DNA of 64,000 bases from Asterella californica (lineage: Eukaryota; Streptophyta; Marchantiopsida; Marchantiales; Aytoniaceae), in NCBI GenBank assembly GCA_036924285.1, contig JAYKYS010000082.1, positions 23,596-87,595 on the forward strand. The letters run 5' to 3'. The translations under genes and the position numbers were made by a program. Below are positions 21,401-33,381 of the stretch, one piece after another. Numbering within the stretch: the stretch's first letter is position 1; each line of letters begins with the position of its first letter. The notes beneath the pieces are model-generated. The model was not told where the DNA came from, searched no databases, and saw only the letters and a program-made list of their open reading frames with translations.

Positions 21401-24400
21401 GCAATGTAGACGCCTGCCCCTCGGGCTGCAGTGTTGCTGTCTATGGTGCTGTTGATCAGGCTGCAGGTGCTGCCTACAAGCGACAGGGCCCCTCCTTGGC
21501 TGTTGGCGGCATCGTTGGCAGTGAACCTGCTTTCCTGCAAGTTTGCACAAACTCAGTCATTACCTGAGGTGCTACAAATTGGCCCCGAAGCCTGTGGGAT
21601 TGGGAGGGGGAGGGAGGGGGGGAGAGTGGTCACCAAAGCAGAGCTGGCATCACTGCTGGAGGTGCAGATTGCAACTTACGACCTTAAGGCAGATGCAACT
21701 TACAACCTCAAGGCAGCACAAAGGCTGCAGCGTTGCAGCAGGGCAGGGCAGGGCAGGGCAGGGCAGGGCAGGGCAGGGCAGGGCAGGACAGGGTGGGCAG
21801 ACATCAAGATGTTAATGCATTGTCTGTGTCTGTAGAAGGTTGCACAGTTGGGCATTGCAAGTGCATAGTGGTGTAAACAAGTCAAATGTCATGCTGGTTG
21901 GTTTAGCTGGCCTCTCAAATACATGAGATACACCAATTTTCAATGCAATGGATGCCTGAATGAATGCAGGAAAGCATGAACAAACTAGTTCCAAACTGTC
22001 TGCAAACTGTCTGCAAAACGTTCGAAGACAAAATGTCTAGGCAAGTGCAGGCAGACTGAGGGAAACAAAACCTGAATGATGATGATACTATTGGTGTCCA
22101 AGGTGACTGCACCGCCTGTTGGGCCAAGGTTGCGGTCAAACACGCTTCTCTCAACAAGCACAGCTGCACCAGCTGTGACTCTCATGGCGCCTGCAGACAA
22201 AGAGAAGATTGGCAGAACCGTAGGCTGCTGTTAGATCTCACCCAGCTGCCTGAATGCTTTGCCCAAAAGACTGCTCAGAAAAATGCAGATGCATGCTGGG
22301 ATCAGCCTATCCCATAGGGGGTCACATAAAGACAAGCCTATTGGGCATTTAACGTATGGAATGGGCACTGAACAGGCGCATCGCATGCATGTTGGCTGGG
22401 TGCATACAATTGATGTGCCCAACTTGCACAGGTGTTTATGAGCAGCGTGCCAAAAGCTGGCCAAGACTCTGAGAGAGGTTCTCAAAGCCAGGCATGCGCT
22501 CAGGGCAACAGCCCTTGCAAACAGGAGCACCAATGCAAAGACTGGCATACAGACAAAATGTACACATCCGTATGAATCAGATACAAACCATTCAAATGTC
22601 ATGCAGCTTCAGGAAGGCTGCTGGCTCATCTTGCTTTTGCACAAATACAGAGAATAATAACAATAATAATAATAGATTACATTTTCCAGCACAAAGTGCT
22701 AGGTGTGTGTGGCACAAGTCATGTCTCGCCAGGCTGGCTTGTTTTGAGCGTCGCGGAAAGGACGCCTGATGTTCAATTGTTGAAAGTCAGACAAGGCAAT
22801 GTCATTCCAGATCTTTCTAGGTCGACCTGGTGGGTGTGAACCTTTGAATTGACCAAACAACATGACCTTAGGCAATCTACTGTCTAGCATCCTGCAAACA
22901 TGTCCATACCACCTAAGCCTTTTTGCTCCTTAGCTGGGAGTCCATGGGCATGTTTGACACATTGACAAAATGGCTGCATTTGAGATGTGGTCCTTCAAAC
23001 ATATGCCACAAATGTGCCTCAGAAGGAATCCACAATACCCACAAAGAACGCTCACACATTCACGCTAACACACACCTCAAGGCTTTGCAAGGTTCACAAC
23101 TATCACATTCTTGAACATGCAACATGCTTCACATTTGGGGCACTGACCTGGTCCATTTGTGTTGCCCTGGCTGAAGGTGGCATTGGTGAAGCGCACGGAG
23201 CTGTTGCTGACAATCACAAAGCCTGGCAGGTTGCTGAACTGCGAGTTGTCCACGGACACATTGCTGGGAGGTTTTTCAGACCCAGAACCAGGCCGTGTCT
23301 GCAAAGTGTGCAGCATTTTAAACATTGCCGTGGCAGAGGGAAAGCGCTGAGCTGCCAATCTTGTGAGGTCAATGTGCACATGATACATGTAGTATTAGTT
23401 TATGTGTCTTGCAATGCAGGTCAAGCCCTGGAAGGTAGCAGCTTTCTCAGTGAATGTGTTGTTCCACGCTGTTCTCCACAAAAGCCTGTATGTCGTGGCC
23501 AGGAGATGATTGGCAGGCCATACTGGGGATCTGGAGGCAGTGTGCAGGTACTGCAACATGAGCACACTGAAGTGGCAGTAGGTGGGGATAATTGACAAAG
23601 TGGACTTGGGCAGGTATCTTTGGAAGCAACTAGCACAGGCAAGAGCGCTCAGGTGTTGCAAACCAACTTTATGCCAGCTGTCACACAGCGAATAGCTTTT
23701 GAACCAATAGCTGCATCGCAAGCAAGACAGCAGGCAATTTCAGGCAAAAATCCTGCCACAGCTGGTAGAATGATGCATGTGCAGAGCTCCCACCCAAACC
23801 TCTTCATACAGAGCAATGCACTCACCATCAGGATCAGTGTCCTGTGTGAAAGAGACACCATGGAAGGTGTTGGCATAGGCTGCAAGAGCTGTACTGCCAG
23901 TCATGGGCACAGGCACACCGGGGCCAGTGCAGATGATGCTTGCAGATGCTAGGCTAAGACCTCCAGCCGATCCTACATCAGTCAAAGCCCGTGTTGGTTG
24001 TTGTGCCTCCTGATACACGCTTGCAGTAGGTCTGCAAGCTTGCAGCTTTGCAGCAAGTGCTGTGTATGCAGGCCTTGCTGCTTAGCACTTCCTGCAAAAG
24101 CTTGCCGTCAGTCAAGCAAGCCACATTCTGTGTAATTATGTCTAAACACCTGCACAAGGAGCGTCTGTGAATAGTTGGCTTCAGGAAGGACAGGCCAAAC
24201 TGCACAAGCACACTTGCAAGTCCTCAATAAATCACATAAGCACTCTGTTGGGCTGCCCAGTACTACTGCTGCAGCAGTTGCCGTCGTTGCAGTGCGGTTG
24301 TTATCATTATTATAATTATTAATAGCTATTATAGCTAAGTATGTGTTGTGTTGGCAGCTGATAATAATTATATAACTTATAATTAGCTGGACAACGTAAT

Positions 24401-24911
24401 CAGTCTGAGCAACTATCCCTTATGATAATGCTTTCTGGAAGTCACCTGCTAGATTGAGAACACAGCTTGTACCATAGACAGGCTTTGGCGGAGGTGTTGG
24501 TGCTGGCGTAGGCGTCGGAGTTGGCGTAACAGCAGCAGCAGCAGAGTTGGGCAACACTACAGGTGTGCTGCTTCCAGGTGACGCTCCTGCCAAGAATGAA
24601 GGTACGGCTGCACCGGGTGGAACTCCATCAACTGCACCATCTGCAGCAGCTGAAACTCTTGAACCGGTATTAGGCCCTGGGCCAAAATGATTGCCAAAGC
24701 CAAGCAGAGCCTCGGAATGCTCATGAGAAGGCTTGTACAGGCCGCGCCTACCTTGAGCGCGAGATACTGCTACTAGCAACAAACGTCGACGCCACGAGGA
24801 GCGCCCGCGCGCGACAGCAGGACAAAGCAAGCCGCATGATTCACCACCTGCAGTATTGGCTAAGCGGCGGCGATTCTGGACTGACGCTGTAACAGTTGTC
24901 ACGACTTGCAA
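18464..24911 (-). CDS. Surface/secreted-type protein with chlamydial Pmp-like repeats (parallel beta-helix)
   Basis: Supported exons: about 24911-24446, 23972-23826, 23298-23148, 22190-22072, 21534-21342, 20468-20233, 19571-19466, 19169-18955 and 18748-18464 (stop). Phases agree from the exon at 23298 to the stop. One unlocated exon is needed between 23826 and 23298, and the true start is uncertain. The N-terminal part has a TPTPTPTPAPTPPPKP proline/threonine tract typical of algal extracellular proteins. The body repeats the Pmp signature pair GGA[ILV] and FxxN: SQFSN, ATFSQGN, SVFDRNLG, GGAVTL, GGALSL, STFSFN, GGAIFV, GGALFQNN, CRFFNN, TFDSN, GGGLYQN, CTFTSN, GGGLFQN, GGAIYQ and CTFTNN. It has many Asn-X-Ser/Thr sites and a Ser/Thr/Gly-rich tail. 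Known: Pmp repeats form autotransporter beta-helices in Chlamydia and occur in algal and protist surface proteins. Function here is unknown. The intron at 18954 has a GC donor. Confidence 0.7.
18838..18942. repeat. Intronic minisatellite, CAGGTCA(A/T)GA-type units
   Basis: About ten imperfect units built on AGGTCATGAC/AGGTCAACA lie in the intron between the last two exons of the Pmp-repeat gene, right after the GC donor at 18954. Confidence 0.8.
21737..21790. repeat. (GGGCA)n microsatellite
   Basis: About ten near-perfect GGGCA units in an intron of the Pmp-repeat gene. Confidence 0.95.
22651..22935 (-). mobile_element. 5'-truncated LINE (non-LTR retrotransposon) 3' end
   Basis: The minus strand encodes KRLRWYGHVCRM, DSRLPKVMLFG, GSHPPGRPRKIWNDI and DFQQLNI. 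This is the usual C-terminal tail of LINE ORF2 (RWxGHVxRM...LPxxLLFGxxxGxRxxGRPxxxWxD). It is followed by a short 3' UTR and a (ATT)n tail at 22675-22651, as left by target-primed reverse transcription. It lies in an intron of the Pmp-repeat gene, in the same orientation. No reverse transcriptase part remains, so it cannot move by itself. Confidence 0.8.
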
Positions 24912-25359
24912 TCAAGATATTGGCATCGATGACATCGTTCTCCGAAGTGATGGTCAAAGCTCTAGAAGAAGAGCCACGGCTGTTCATATCGCGTACCCAT
25001 CCAAGCATGCCTGCACACTTGCGGTGGCGGTGGCCACACGTGACCTTTTTGCCTGAGGCTGCAGACTGCCATGGCAAGCTGCCTGACAGTGTGTGACGGT
25101 GACGATCATCCCAAAGCAGTCAGACTTTCCTCTGTATGGCAGAAACTATTTAACTGACAGTATAAGACATGACTTGTGTGATTATGAGTTCGGCTCAATC
25201 ATCATAATAATTATTGTGAAACAGTTCCAATCAGAAGGGGACTTGATAAAATGCTAGGGCCCTCATACCAATACCCTTGACAATGCACACACGCTGGTCT
25301 GTGCGTTGGTCATCACTCACATGAGCTGTTTGACATGTTACAGCTCTACAGCAGGACAT
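24912..25359. other. Gap between coiled-coil gene 3' end and Pmp-repeat gene 5' end
   Basis: No gene is supported. A minus-strand ORF at 24841-25077 overlaps the first Pmp-repeat exon in another frame and could hold the true upstream exon. An AT-rich patch lies at 25190-25215. Confidence 0.4.
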
Positions 25360-27690
25360 CTACAGTTCTAGATTGTAATTGAAGAGTAGCGATTGCAGGA
25401 GCTTCTTGTACCGTATTTCATTCTCATACAAAGGGCAATTTACAGCGCAGGCATATGGGTACTGTGGATTGAGCGGACTAAGATCATGCGGGCAGCTGCA
25501 AAGCAGAGGGAGTGTCACATGCTTCTCCTTCACCTGCATTACCACAGATTAGTCCTTGCAAGCTGCATTCTGTCATGCTGGATTGGCAGTTCCTGTGCCA
25601 TAGGCATACCGACAGGCTTTCAATACTGTCTTGCATAGCTGCTGGCACTCCGCGCAACTTTCACACAGCAACACTTACCCCAACTTATGACTCTGCATTG
25701 GGGTGCAAGCATGCCTGATGCAAGCTCTTTTGAATGGAGAAAGTCACCTTCTTTTCTAGAGCAGTCTGCTTAGCGTCAAGGACTCTGGCCTTCACTACCT
25801 GCAGGACAGCTGGCAGATAGCTTGATTGTAATCTGTCATGAGTGTAGCCCTGTGTGCTATGGCAACGCCAGGACTCTGCACATATACATCCACACTGGGC
25901 TCAACTGGCAAAACAGTCCAAGCCACTGTCTCTTCATAGGGCTGAAAAGGATGAGGCCTGAGACCAGCAGTCAACATATGTGGGAAGTTCAAGTAGAATC
26001 ACCTGCTGTGGGGCTGCTGATGTGGCTCTGCCACCCAGGCTTTCACATGAGCTCACACCCCATATCTGCATGACAATTGTACCTGTAAGTGCTTTATTCG
26101 CTCAGGGACACCAGGACATAGCTAGTGAATCTGCTGCAACCCTCTGCTGGACCTGACACGTTCCACGATCTACAAAGTACATTACAGAGACAGCTTTGTC
26201 ACCAGATCGCTTTCCCCAAAGACAGCGAAGTCCATTTGCCGATGCATTAGACAGGATTGTGGCAGCGTGATCCTTTGGTAGAGGAGCCACAATCGATGCA
26301 CAGCAAGCAGTGCAGAGCCCTAGCTGCTCAGCGCCCCTTGCCAACTACCTAGCCAATGGGCATTGCACGCACCTGGGAAAGTTGCTGCTGCAGTGCAGGC
26401 TGCTGTTGCTGATCCAGAAAAGACTGCTGCTGGTTTGGCGCATGCCGTGTAACCAGCGGTGGCCGGCTGTCACTGCCTACTGGCCCTGTTACTGATGAGC
26501 AGACACTGCCGGCGGCCTTCTCACAATTGCCTGTTGCTTACTCTCTACCTGCTTGAGCGCCTGCGCCAAGACCAGCAGTTGTGTGCATGCAGCAGGAGTG
26601 AGCTTCTGTGCAAAAGCCATGGGAAGCAAGCAGCATGCAATAAGAACTGTGTGCACTACCTACACCCCAGCTGTACCACACAGACAGAGACAAGTGCTTG
26701 CTGTTGAAAATGGAAGTATGGAGGTGCAAAGCGAAGCAGCCTTCATAATCTAGATCCTGTGCAAGACAGGTGCAAGCTTTAGTTGCAATGCTTTGTACGT
26801 GGCAAAGGCAGGCTGTGCAGCAACATGCTGGGTCCTGAGCTCGTCAGCTCCCCCTCCCTCCCTCCAACCCTGACTATATGGCAGGTACCTTTTTGGCTAG
26901 GTCCTGCTTCAGATTTGCTCTAAGCTCTTCTACATGCTGGTTGAATTGCTGGAGACGCTCCTTTTTGGCAAACTGCTGCTTTTGCTGCATCAGAAGGAAC
27001 CACTGTATATAGAGGCAATGATGATGTGTTCATGTTGTATATCTGAGACAACAGTGTCTGACCTTAGAGTCTGCTTCCTTCAAAACAAGCGTCTGCTTCT
27101 GGATTCGATCATGGATTCTGTGCTTCAGTGCATCCTGAGATCCTCTCAGTTTCTGCATCTTGGCTTCCCTCTTACTTTCTGCCTGCACACAAAATGTAAG
27201 TAAAATCGGCTCAGTCCTTTGGATGTGCAAAGACACATTTTGAAAGCTCACCTGTCTGTATTCCTGCACAGCCCTCTGTGCAGCATCCATATCCACATTG
27301 CTTTCGACTACATGACACTGCGACAACATTTCGCAACTTCTTGAGCTCACTGAAAAAGCAAAAGTTGCCTTTGCAGTGACATGTGTACCTCCACATATGA
27401 CCGTACTGCCCTACTGGAGCGTTGCATTCAGCAAGTTTAGGCAGTCTTGCGGGCACCTTCAGTGCTAACCAGCCCTGCCAAAGATGCGCAGCGATCACCA
27501 TGTTTGTCCGGGACGTATACAGACCGCAAGGTTGTGATCTGTGTAAACGCATGACACTGTGATGCCTTCCAAGAATGTCACCGGCATTTTCTGTCTTCCC
27601 AGCTTCTGCAGACGGCTTGGTTCTTGTGCCATCTTGATGGGGCAACAGCTCACACAGGGAACTCAACAAGGCCGTTAGGACGCGCAAGGG
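25360..27690 (-). CDS. Uncharacterised coiled-coil protein with Cys-containing C-terminus
   Basis: Consecutive exons with matching phases: about 27690-27389 (start not fixed), 27345-27252, 27182-27063, 26984-26889 and 26605-26549. Further exons lie near 26440-26372 (Gln-rich), 26330-26110, 25990-25800 and 25545-25360 (stop). The middle is strongly helical: DMDAAQRAVQEYRQ, AESKREAKMQKLRGSQDALK, KQQFAKKERLQQFNQHVEEL, all heptad-like. A later segment has two CxxC-like pairs (LGLCTACC). The last exon has CSCPHDLSP and VNCPLYENEIRYKKLL before the stop. I do not recognise the family. Coiled-coil proteins of this build are common in basal bodies and axonemes, but nothing here proves that. Confidence 0.5.
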
Positions 27691-28230
27691 CTCATATTAT
27701 TGATCAAAAAGGATGCTGCGCTGGAAAACGGGTCGTGACAGATGCATGAAGAGGTGCATTGTTTGCCAAAAGTCAACAACGTCGAGTGACCCTGCTGGTG
27801 TGATTCTGAACCCAGACAAATTTTGTAAAATTTTGTGGGCTCGCGCTTGCTTGCCTTCGTGATCATATTACTGCAGGATCAAGAATGCGGGCTGACATCT
27901 GATGGACGTGCCAGTAGCGCTACAGGCGAGCCACTGAGCCACAGCGGCCCCTGACTCCTTACCCGCAACACTCAAGCACTCCATGACTGTTGACCAGGTG
28001 ACCAGAGCAATTTACAGAGCCACCCTCCGCGCGTAAGCGTTAAAGCCGTTTCAAAAGAAAAGATTTTTGGCATAGCACTCCTGTCTCCAGCAGCTTACAC
28101 TCACGTAGTTGCACGTATGCAGGGCAGGCAAACTAGATACCAGGCCCGCATTGCAGGTGGGGGCAGATATAAGCAAATCTACCATGCAAGTAAAACCTCA
28201 CTCCTATAGCAACATGCATTGTCAATACAC
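27691..28230. promoter_or_regulatory. Divergent 5' region, coiled-coil gene / AlgH gene
   Basis: About 540 bp between head-to-head genes. No clear motif was seen. The exact starts of both genes are uncertain, so the 5' exon of the coiled-coil gene may extend into it. Confidence 0.35.
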
Positions 28231-31200
28231 ATGCAGGCACTGATCCATAGAAACAGAGGGCGTCAGTTGCCTGATGACTTCAATAGTGTCCTCTCAGTCT
28301 TTCTGGGAGGCCATCATCGCCATTTCTATACTCCTTCCTTATTGCCAGGCCCTACTGTATCGCAGACTGTGAAAGATGCTTTCAGATTTCCGGTGAGTTA
28401 CTGCTGGAAATTACTAGCAAGCAAGTGCATGATATTGAAGATGGCTAATCTTCTGCTTGAGGCAGCTTCTAGCAGACAGTAAACACCATGCAACAGCATG
28501 GCCTTATGTGCAGCCAGGTCCACCAAACATGGATGCCGGACTCATGGGGATGCGGTTCATGCATGGCATCTGCCAAATTGCCGAAAAACATGGCTTGTTG
28601 CCAGGAAGCAACCCTGCCGCAACCCCAAGAGAAGTGACCATCCAAGCTGCAATTGCCAGTCAGCATCACAGGTACTCACCAACAAAATCAGGCCTGCAAG
28701 CATTCAGCTTTTGAGCGTCCCCATTTGTATGATGCAATGCTAGCAGTGGTATGCTGCACAAGACACAGCAGTGTGCTTGAAAGCTTGGGCTCTGTGAGCG
28801 CTCTGTGCAGTACATCATTCAGGCAAAATCACCGCACATTTTTCATATGCAAAGCCGATCTCTTTTGGGCTTCAGCAGTGATGGTACAGTTGCATCACTC
28901 ACTGCTGTCAGCATACTACTGCTGAAGTTCCTGCAGTCTGGCATGTCATATGCGTCAACAGGCTGCCAGATGGTGCTGCGTCTTACGTGTGATGGGTATA
29001 CAGCTGCAATGCTCACTACATTTGCAGAGCGCAGGTCAGGCTGCAAGCAGTGCCGGAGCAAGGATGCATCTTGGTCTCCCACCCATTGCTGCGCGATGCC
29101 TACAGCAGCTTCTTCCACCAGACAGTGGTTTTGCTATGCCGCCACAGCTTTGCCAGTGGGGCATATGGTCTTGTCCTGAACAGGTTCCTGTCCACCGACG
29201 CTAAAGCCAAGGTGAATCGTATGCTGGGAGGGTCGTGGCTCCCGGCAACCCCAAACAAGCTGCTGGCTCCTCAAGTGGCCTGACCTGGCTCGAGACATGC
29301 CCGCAGCACTGCAGGCGATGCTGGGTCAGTCAGTCACAACATCAGACCTGGTGCTGCCTTGTGTGTCGTAATTGCCTTAGTGTTCAGCCTGTCATGTTGT
29401 CAGCAGTTTGTGCAGTATGTGTCTGATGATTGAGAAGATGCTCTTCACTCTTGCAGTGCAGAAATTCAGCTATGCTTGAACTTCATTGTGAATGGATTGT
29501 CCTTGCAACATGTTTGGCTCAGACACTGGACAATGCAGGTGAATTGTCTAGGAGGCAGGGGACAGCAGCAGTAGCGGCAGCAGATGCAGATGATCCGATC
29601 ACCAATCTTCAGATGAAGAGGATGATGTGTCATATTTGCTCGAAGGTGACTCACAGACTTACATTGAAAGCAAAAATCTGATGCTGTTGAGACTCAAAAG
29701 TTGGTGGGCCTAATATTTGCTGGTCAGTCATGCCCCTTCAGCAAGTCCTACTGGGCAGGCAAGATCAACTTTACACTTTACAGTGCATTATGCTTCACAA
29801 TACTGCATCAATAAACGAGACTTCATTCGGTCTACACATGTTGCTGCCATGCTTAAAAGGGTGAGCAGACAGCCTCTACATACTGCAACACTCAGTGCAA
29901 CGCAGGCTGTTTCGTGCAATTGAAACAGTGCTTGAGCAGGCACAGCAGTCGTTCATGCCAGGCCATTGCAATTTCTGGCGCAACCTCACAATGTGCCACC
30001 TATGTATGCGCCACTCCTTGTTGCCAGGTAACCTCATGCCGTCCTACAACAGCGCATGCTCATGCGATGCATGACAACCTGCTGGCACATGTAAGTACTT
30101 TTGTGTACTTGTTTGACCTTCTACACTTGCTTACAGATCCAGCAGAAACTACCATTGATGTGTCTTTCACGTCATCCGCCCCAATGTCTGAATCAGACCA
30201 GCCCTCAGATGATGGCAAAGCACATGCCTCTGAGCAAGGCGCAGCAGAGCAGCCTGAATCCAGAAGCAGGGATCAATCTGGACCATTTGCCCCTGGAGAT
30301 GACCAGAAATCAGACTCGAAGCTATGGCGGGCTACTATTAAGCCCTCTCCCTCAGCTCAAGCACGTGATGAGTCTGTGGCATCAATGACTGCTGACCCTC
30401 GTAAGTTGCTTGCTTCAAACTTCAAGTTTGGCACTTCTGACTACACGCGGATGTTGACAAGCACACACACACACACACAGCATGCAGCAAGATGAGCGCC
30501 CACTGCGTCCTTGCAATTTTTGCTGTGTCTTGCAACCCGCCAACAAAGCCTGCTTCACAAAAACTTCAGCTCATGCAAGCGTGTATCCACATGCCCAGAA
30601 ACAGTCTTCACATGTATCATGTTGCACGTGTTGCTATTGAACATGCAGTCATGCACTTAGATGGTAGCCTGTTGACTACTGCTATGCACTCACCCTCAAC
30701 AGGGCCATGCTGGGTGCAGAGGACATTGCTGACCCAAAACACCCACTCAGATTCCATCAGTTCATCACCAACATGAAGCGCTCCACTTCCTCCCCTATAC
30801 CAGCTAATACTCAGGACAGCCCTGAACCTGGTTCATCACCAGAGGCAGACCCACAGGCAGCCCTGTCCAGTCAGCCAGCGCAGCCGTCTCAGGCCTCCAC
30901 TGATCAGACCCCAACAGGTCAGACCAGCAGCAGCACATGTCAAGGAACCGGGACAAGAGCAGGCAGTGAACCAGGAACAGGCCAGTATCGGTCTCTGTTT
31001 AGAGACTTGGCAGGTTTGGTGCCCCCTGATGAGATGAGCAGGACGCTGTCCCGGGGAGGGCCAGTGCCTGGAAGTCAGGTGGGTACCGGCCCTACTTCTA
31101 TGCACCGCCCTGACGTATGTCTCATTTGGGTCTCGTTTGTGACAGTGCACAGCTCGAGGTGCACATTGTGCATTGCTGTCGCTTATTGTGTGGGTGAGAC

Positions 31201-33234
31201 CCTCAAAGCTTCACAAAACATTCTGAGCTTCCTGACATCCTGATTAATATTGTCAGCTTTCAGCTGGACGACCAAGACTCAACAGCAGCAGCAGTTCAGA
31301 TATCGCAGACAATTGCAGTGCAGCAAGAGTGTGTTCGTCAGAGTCAGATCCTAGTGAGGTCTGCTTCGCTGCAATTAGCCATTCTCTGTGCTACTCTGTT
31401 CTGAGTCATTATGACACCCCTTGAAGTGGGTCAAGCCGCTGTATATTGGCAGGGGTCTGCTGCTCGTGACGGACTGCAGGGTTACACGACTGCAATGCAG
31501 GTGTTGCATAGCAGCCCTGAGCTTGGAGGGGATGCCGTGCAGGAGGCCTGTGGAAGCACCCCTGGTGTTTATGTCGGTGAGGCTCATACGTCCCTTGCTC
31601 AATCATTGTCAACATGCACTTGTGCATGGCAAGCATCAGTGAGTCACCATGTGTGTGAATTTCTGGGCTTGCCATGACCTGATATTGGCATAATTGCTTT
31701 GAGAGCACAGGACTGTGACTGTTGGGCTCTGAACATGATGGGATATCACTATTGCCGTCGTGAACATGATGGGACATTAATGTTGGGCTTCTGAACATGG
31801 TGAGACATTGCTGTTGAGCTTCTGAAAAGGTCATGTCACCCGTCTGATCATGACTTCAAGGGTGGGCAGTGAACAGCCACAGCAAGCTTTCCCAGAGCTG
31901 CAGCACCCTGGTCTTCTGTATCTGTTTTGCAGCGTAATGCTTTGGCTTAGCACACAGCAGAACTTGTGTAGTGTGGGAGCACCACAGAACAGGTGCAGCA
32001 GCTAGACATGTTCACGCTAGTGGACAGGCACTGCCACGTTGCTGCAAAGAACAACCTGAGGAATCTTACAAAGCTTTTGCAGAAGGACCTCAGCATATGG
32101 CACAACGTCCATATACGCTAGTTTCGTAGGGTAATGGCATCTCGCTCCTCATATTTGTTGATGGGTGGAGTAGAGGTGACTGGAGGGCCTTGGGGTTGAC
32201 TGGGGCCCCTTGAGGTTGATTGGGGTGCCTGAGAGTTGGCTGGGGGGCCTTGGAATTTCGGTGCTGGACGGGACATTGGACTGTCCCTTTTGAGACTGCT
32301 TGTCATTTTTAGTCATGGCTGCAGGCTGCGACCACGGGCGGGCACAGGAGGTGCTGTCAGGCGGGAAGCCATTAGACGTAACCATGCGGTTCTTTGTGGG
32401 GGAAGCTCAGTGGAGCAGTCAACAGCTGGAGAGTGAGCTGGCCCAGGGCTCATGGCTGCTGCTGGCACCTGGCCCTGAGCTCCTGCACGACATCAGTCTC
32501 AAACCTCATACCTTCTTTGAAGAGTGAGCACACTGTGACTGAAGATAGCAAGCGCCAGTCAATAGCTGCTGCATCAGACAGACTTGCATGTATATTCCAG
32601 GTTGCTTGTCAAGTGGCAACTGCATTGGCGAGCGCCTTACTGAGCTATCGGTCTCCAGTCATGACACAGTGCTTGTCGATATCTTGCAGATGCTTCTGCA
32701 TGGGCAGAAGCACACACACTTTTGCTACAGATGCAAGGGTGTGCGCTTTTAGCCTTGCAGAGTTTGCATCTTGCCCATTGCAGCTGATAAGAACAAGGGG
32801 TAACAGTGTCACCGTTTATGCCAGGAAGCCCTTCCAGTTGATCAGCTGCTGCCACTTGCACTTGTAGTTGTCACACTGATTGCGGTATGCTGTAGAATTC
32901 ACCAATATATAGCTTCTTCATGTTGAGCAAGCAGCCATGCTGGTGCAGGTACAAAGGCAGTGATGAACGCAGCCGGAAGATGTACATCAACTGGAGGTTG
33001 CACCAAATGAGACCGCCCACAGAAAAGGGCTCACCATTTGCTGATCTGACTAGTGGTGATCAACTCGCTGATGTGGTCAGTGACCTTGATCAGAAGGTAA
33101 TGAGTGAAATAAACAGGAATAGACTTCGTGAACACATGTGGCAGGAGACCATGGTGCGAGCAGGAAAGCCTTTTGCTGATCTGATCAACATACCAACACA
33201 GCTTGTCAAAGATTTAATAAACCTCAAGTATTGA
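28231..33234 (+). CDS. AlgH / UPF0301 (DUF179) domain protein with long internal insert
   Basis: Secure exons: 29035-29211 (CILVSHPLLRDAYSSFFHQT, VVLLCRHSFASGAYGLVLNR), about 31425-31576 (AVYWQGSAARDGLQ, VLHSSPELGGDAV, PGVYVG), 32325-32523 (LDVTMRFFVGEAQWSSQQLE, ELAQGSWLLLAPGPELL) and 32949-33234 (stop). These give the AlgH order: cLLVaHP, GLVLNRP, GGPV, vLHs, PGVYxGG, RFFxGxAGW, GSWL. The phase 1 and phase 2 joins at 31576/32325 and 32523/32949 agree. Likely N-terminal exons near 28231-28290 and 28460-28670 (LPDDFN, GLMGMRFMHGICQIAEKHG) and low-complexity Ser/Pro/Gln exons at about 30137-30400 and 30705-31078 lie between the first two AlgH segments. AlgH proteins occur in bacteria and plastid-bearing eukaryotes; the biochemical role is not settled. 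The internal disordered insert is unusual. The N-terminal model is incomplete. Confidence 0.65.
31690..31830. repeat. Intronic tandem repeat (GAACATGATGGGACAT type)
   Basis: Three to four diverged units of about 40 bp (TTGGGCTTCTGAACATGGTG and variants) in the intron between AlgH exons. Confidence 0.7.
32155..32275. repeat. Intronic tandem repeat (GACTGGGGxxCCTTGGGGTT type)
   Basis: Four to five imperfect units of about 27 bp, 50-170 bp before the acceptor of the AlgH exon at 32325. Confidence 0.75.
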
Positions 33235-33381
33235 GCTTTGCAGGAGCACAATGCCTCTGTTGACATTCAAAGCCATGAGTCAATCTGTCAAACCCTACTA
33301 TTCCAAGTCCCACATGTACATAGCATACATAGACGTAAGTGTATTTGGTAGCTTAGGTGCTAGGTGTGATGCGTGGGTTGA

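Noticed and set aside
28219..28400. Possible LYR-type (complex I/SDHAF3-like) N-terminus for the AlgH gene (RGRQLPDDFN ... VKDAFR)
   Set aside because: The similarity is too short and no LYR tripeptide lies in the reading frame. Kept only as an uncharacterised N-terminal exon.
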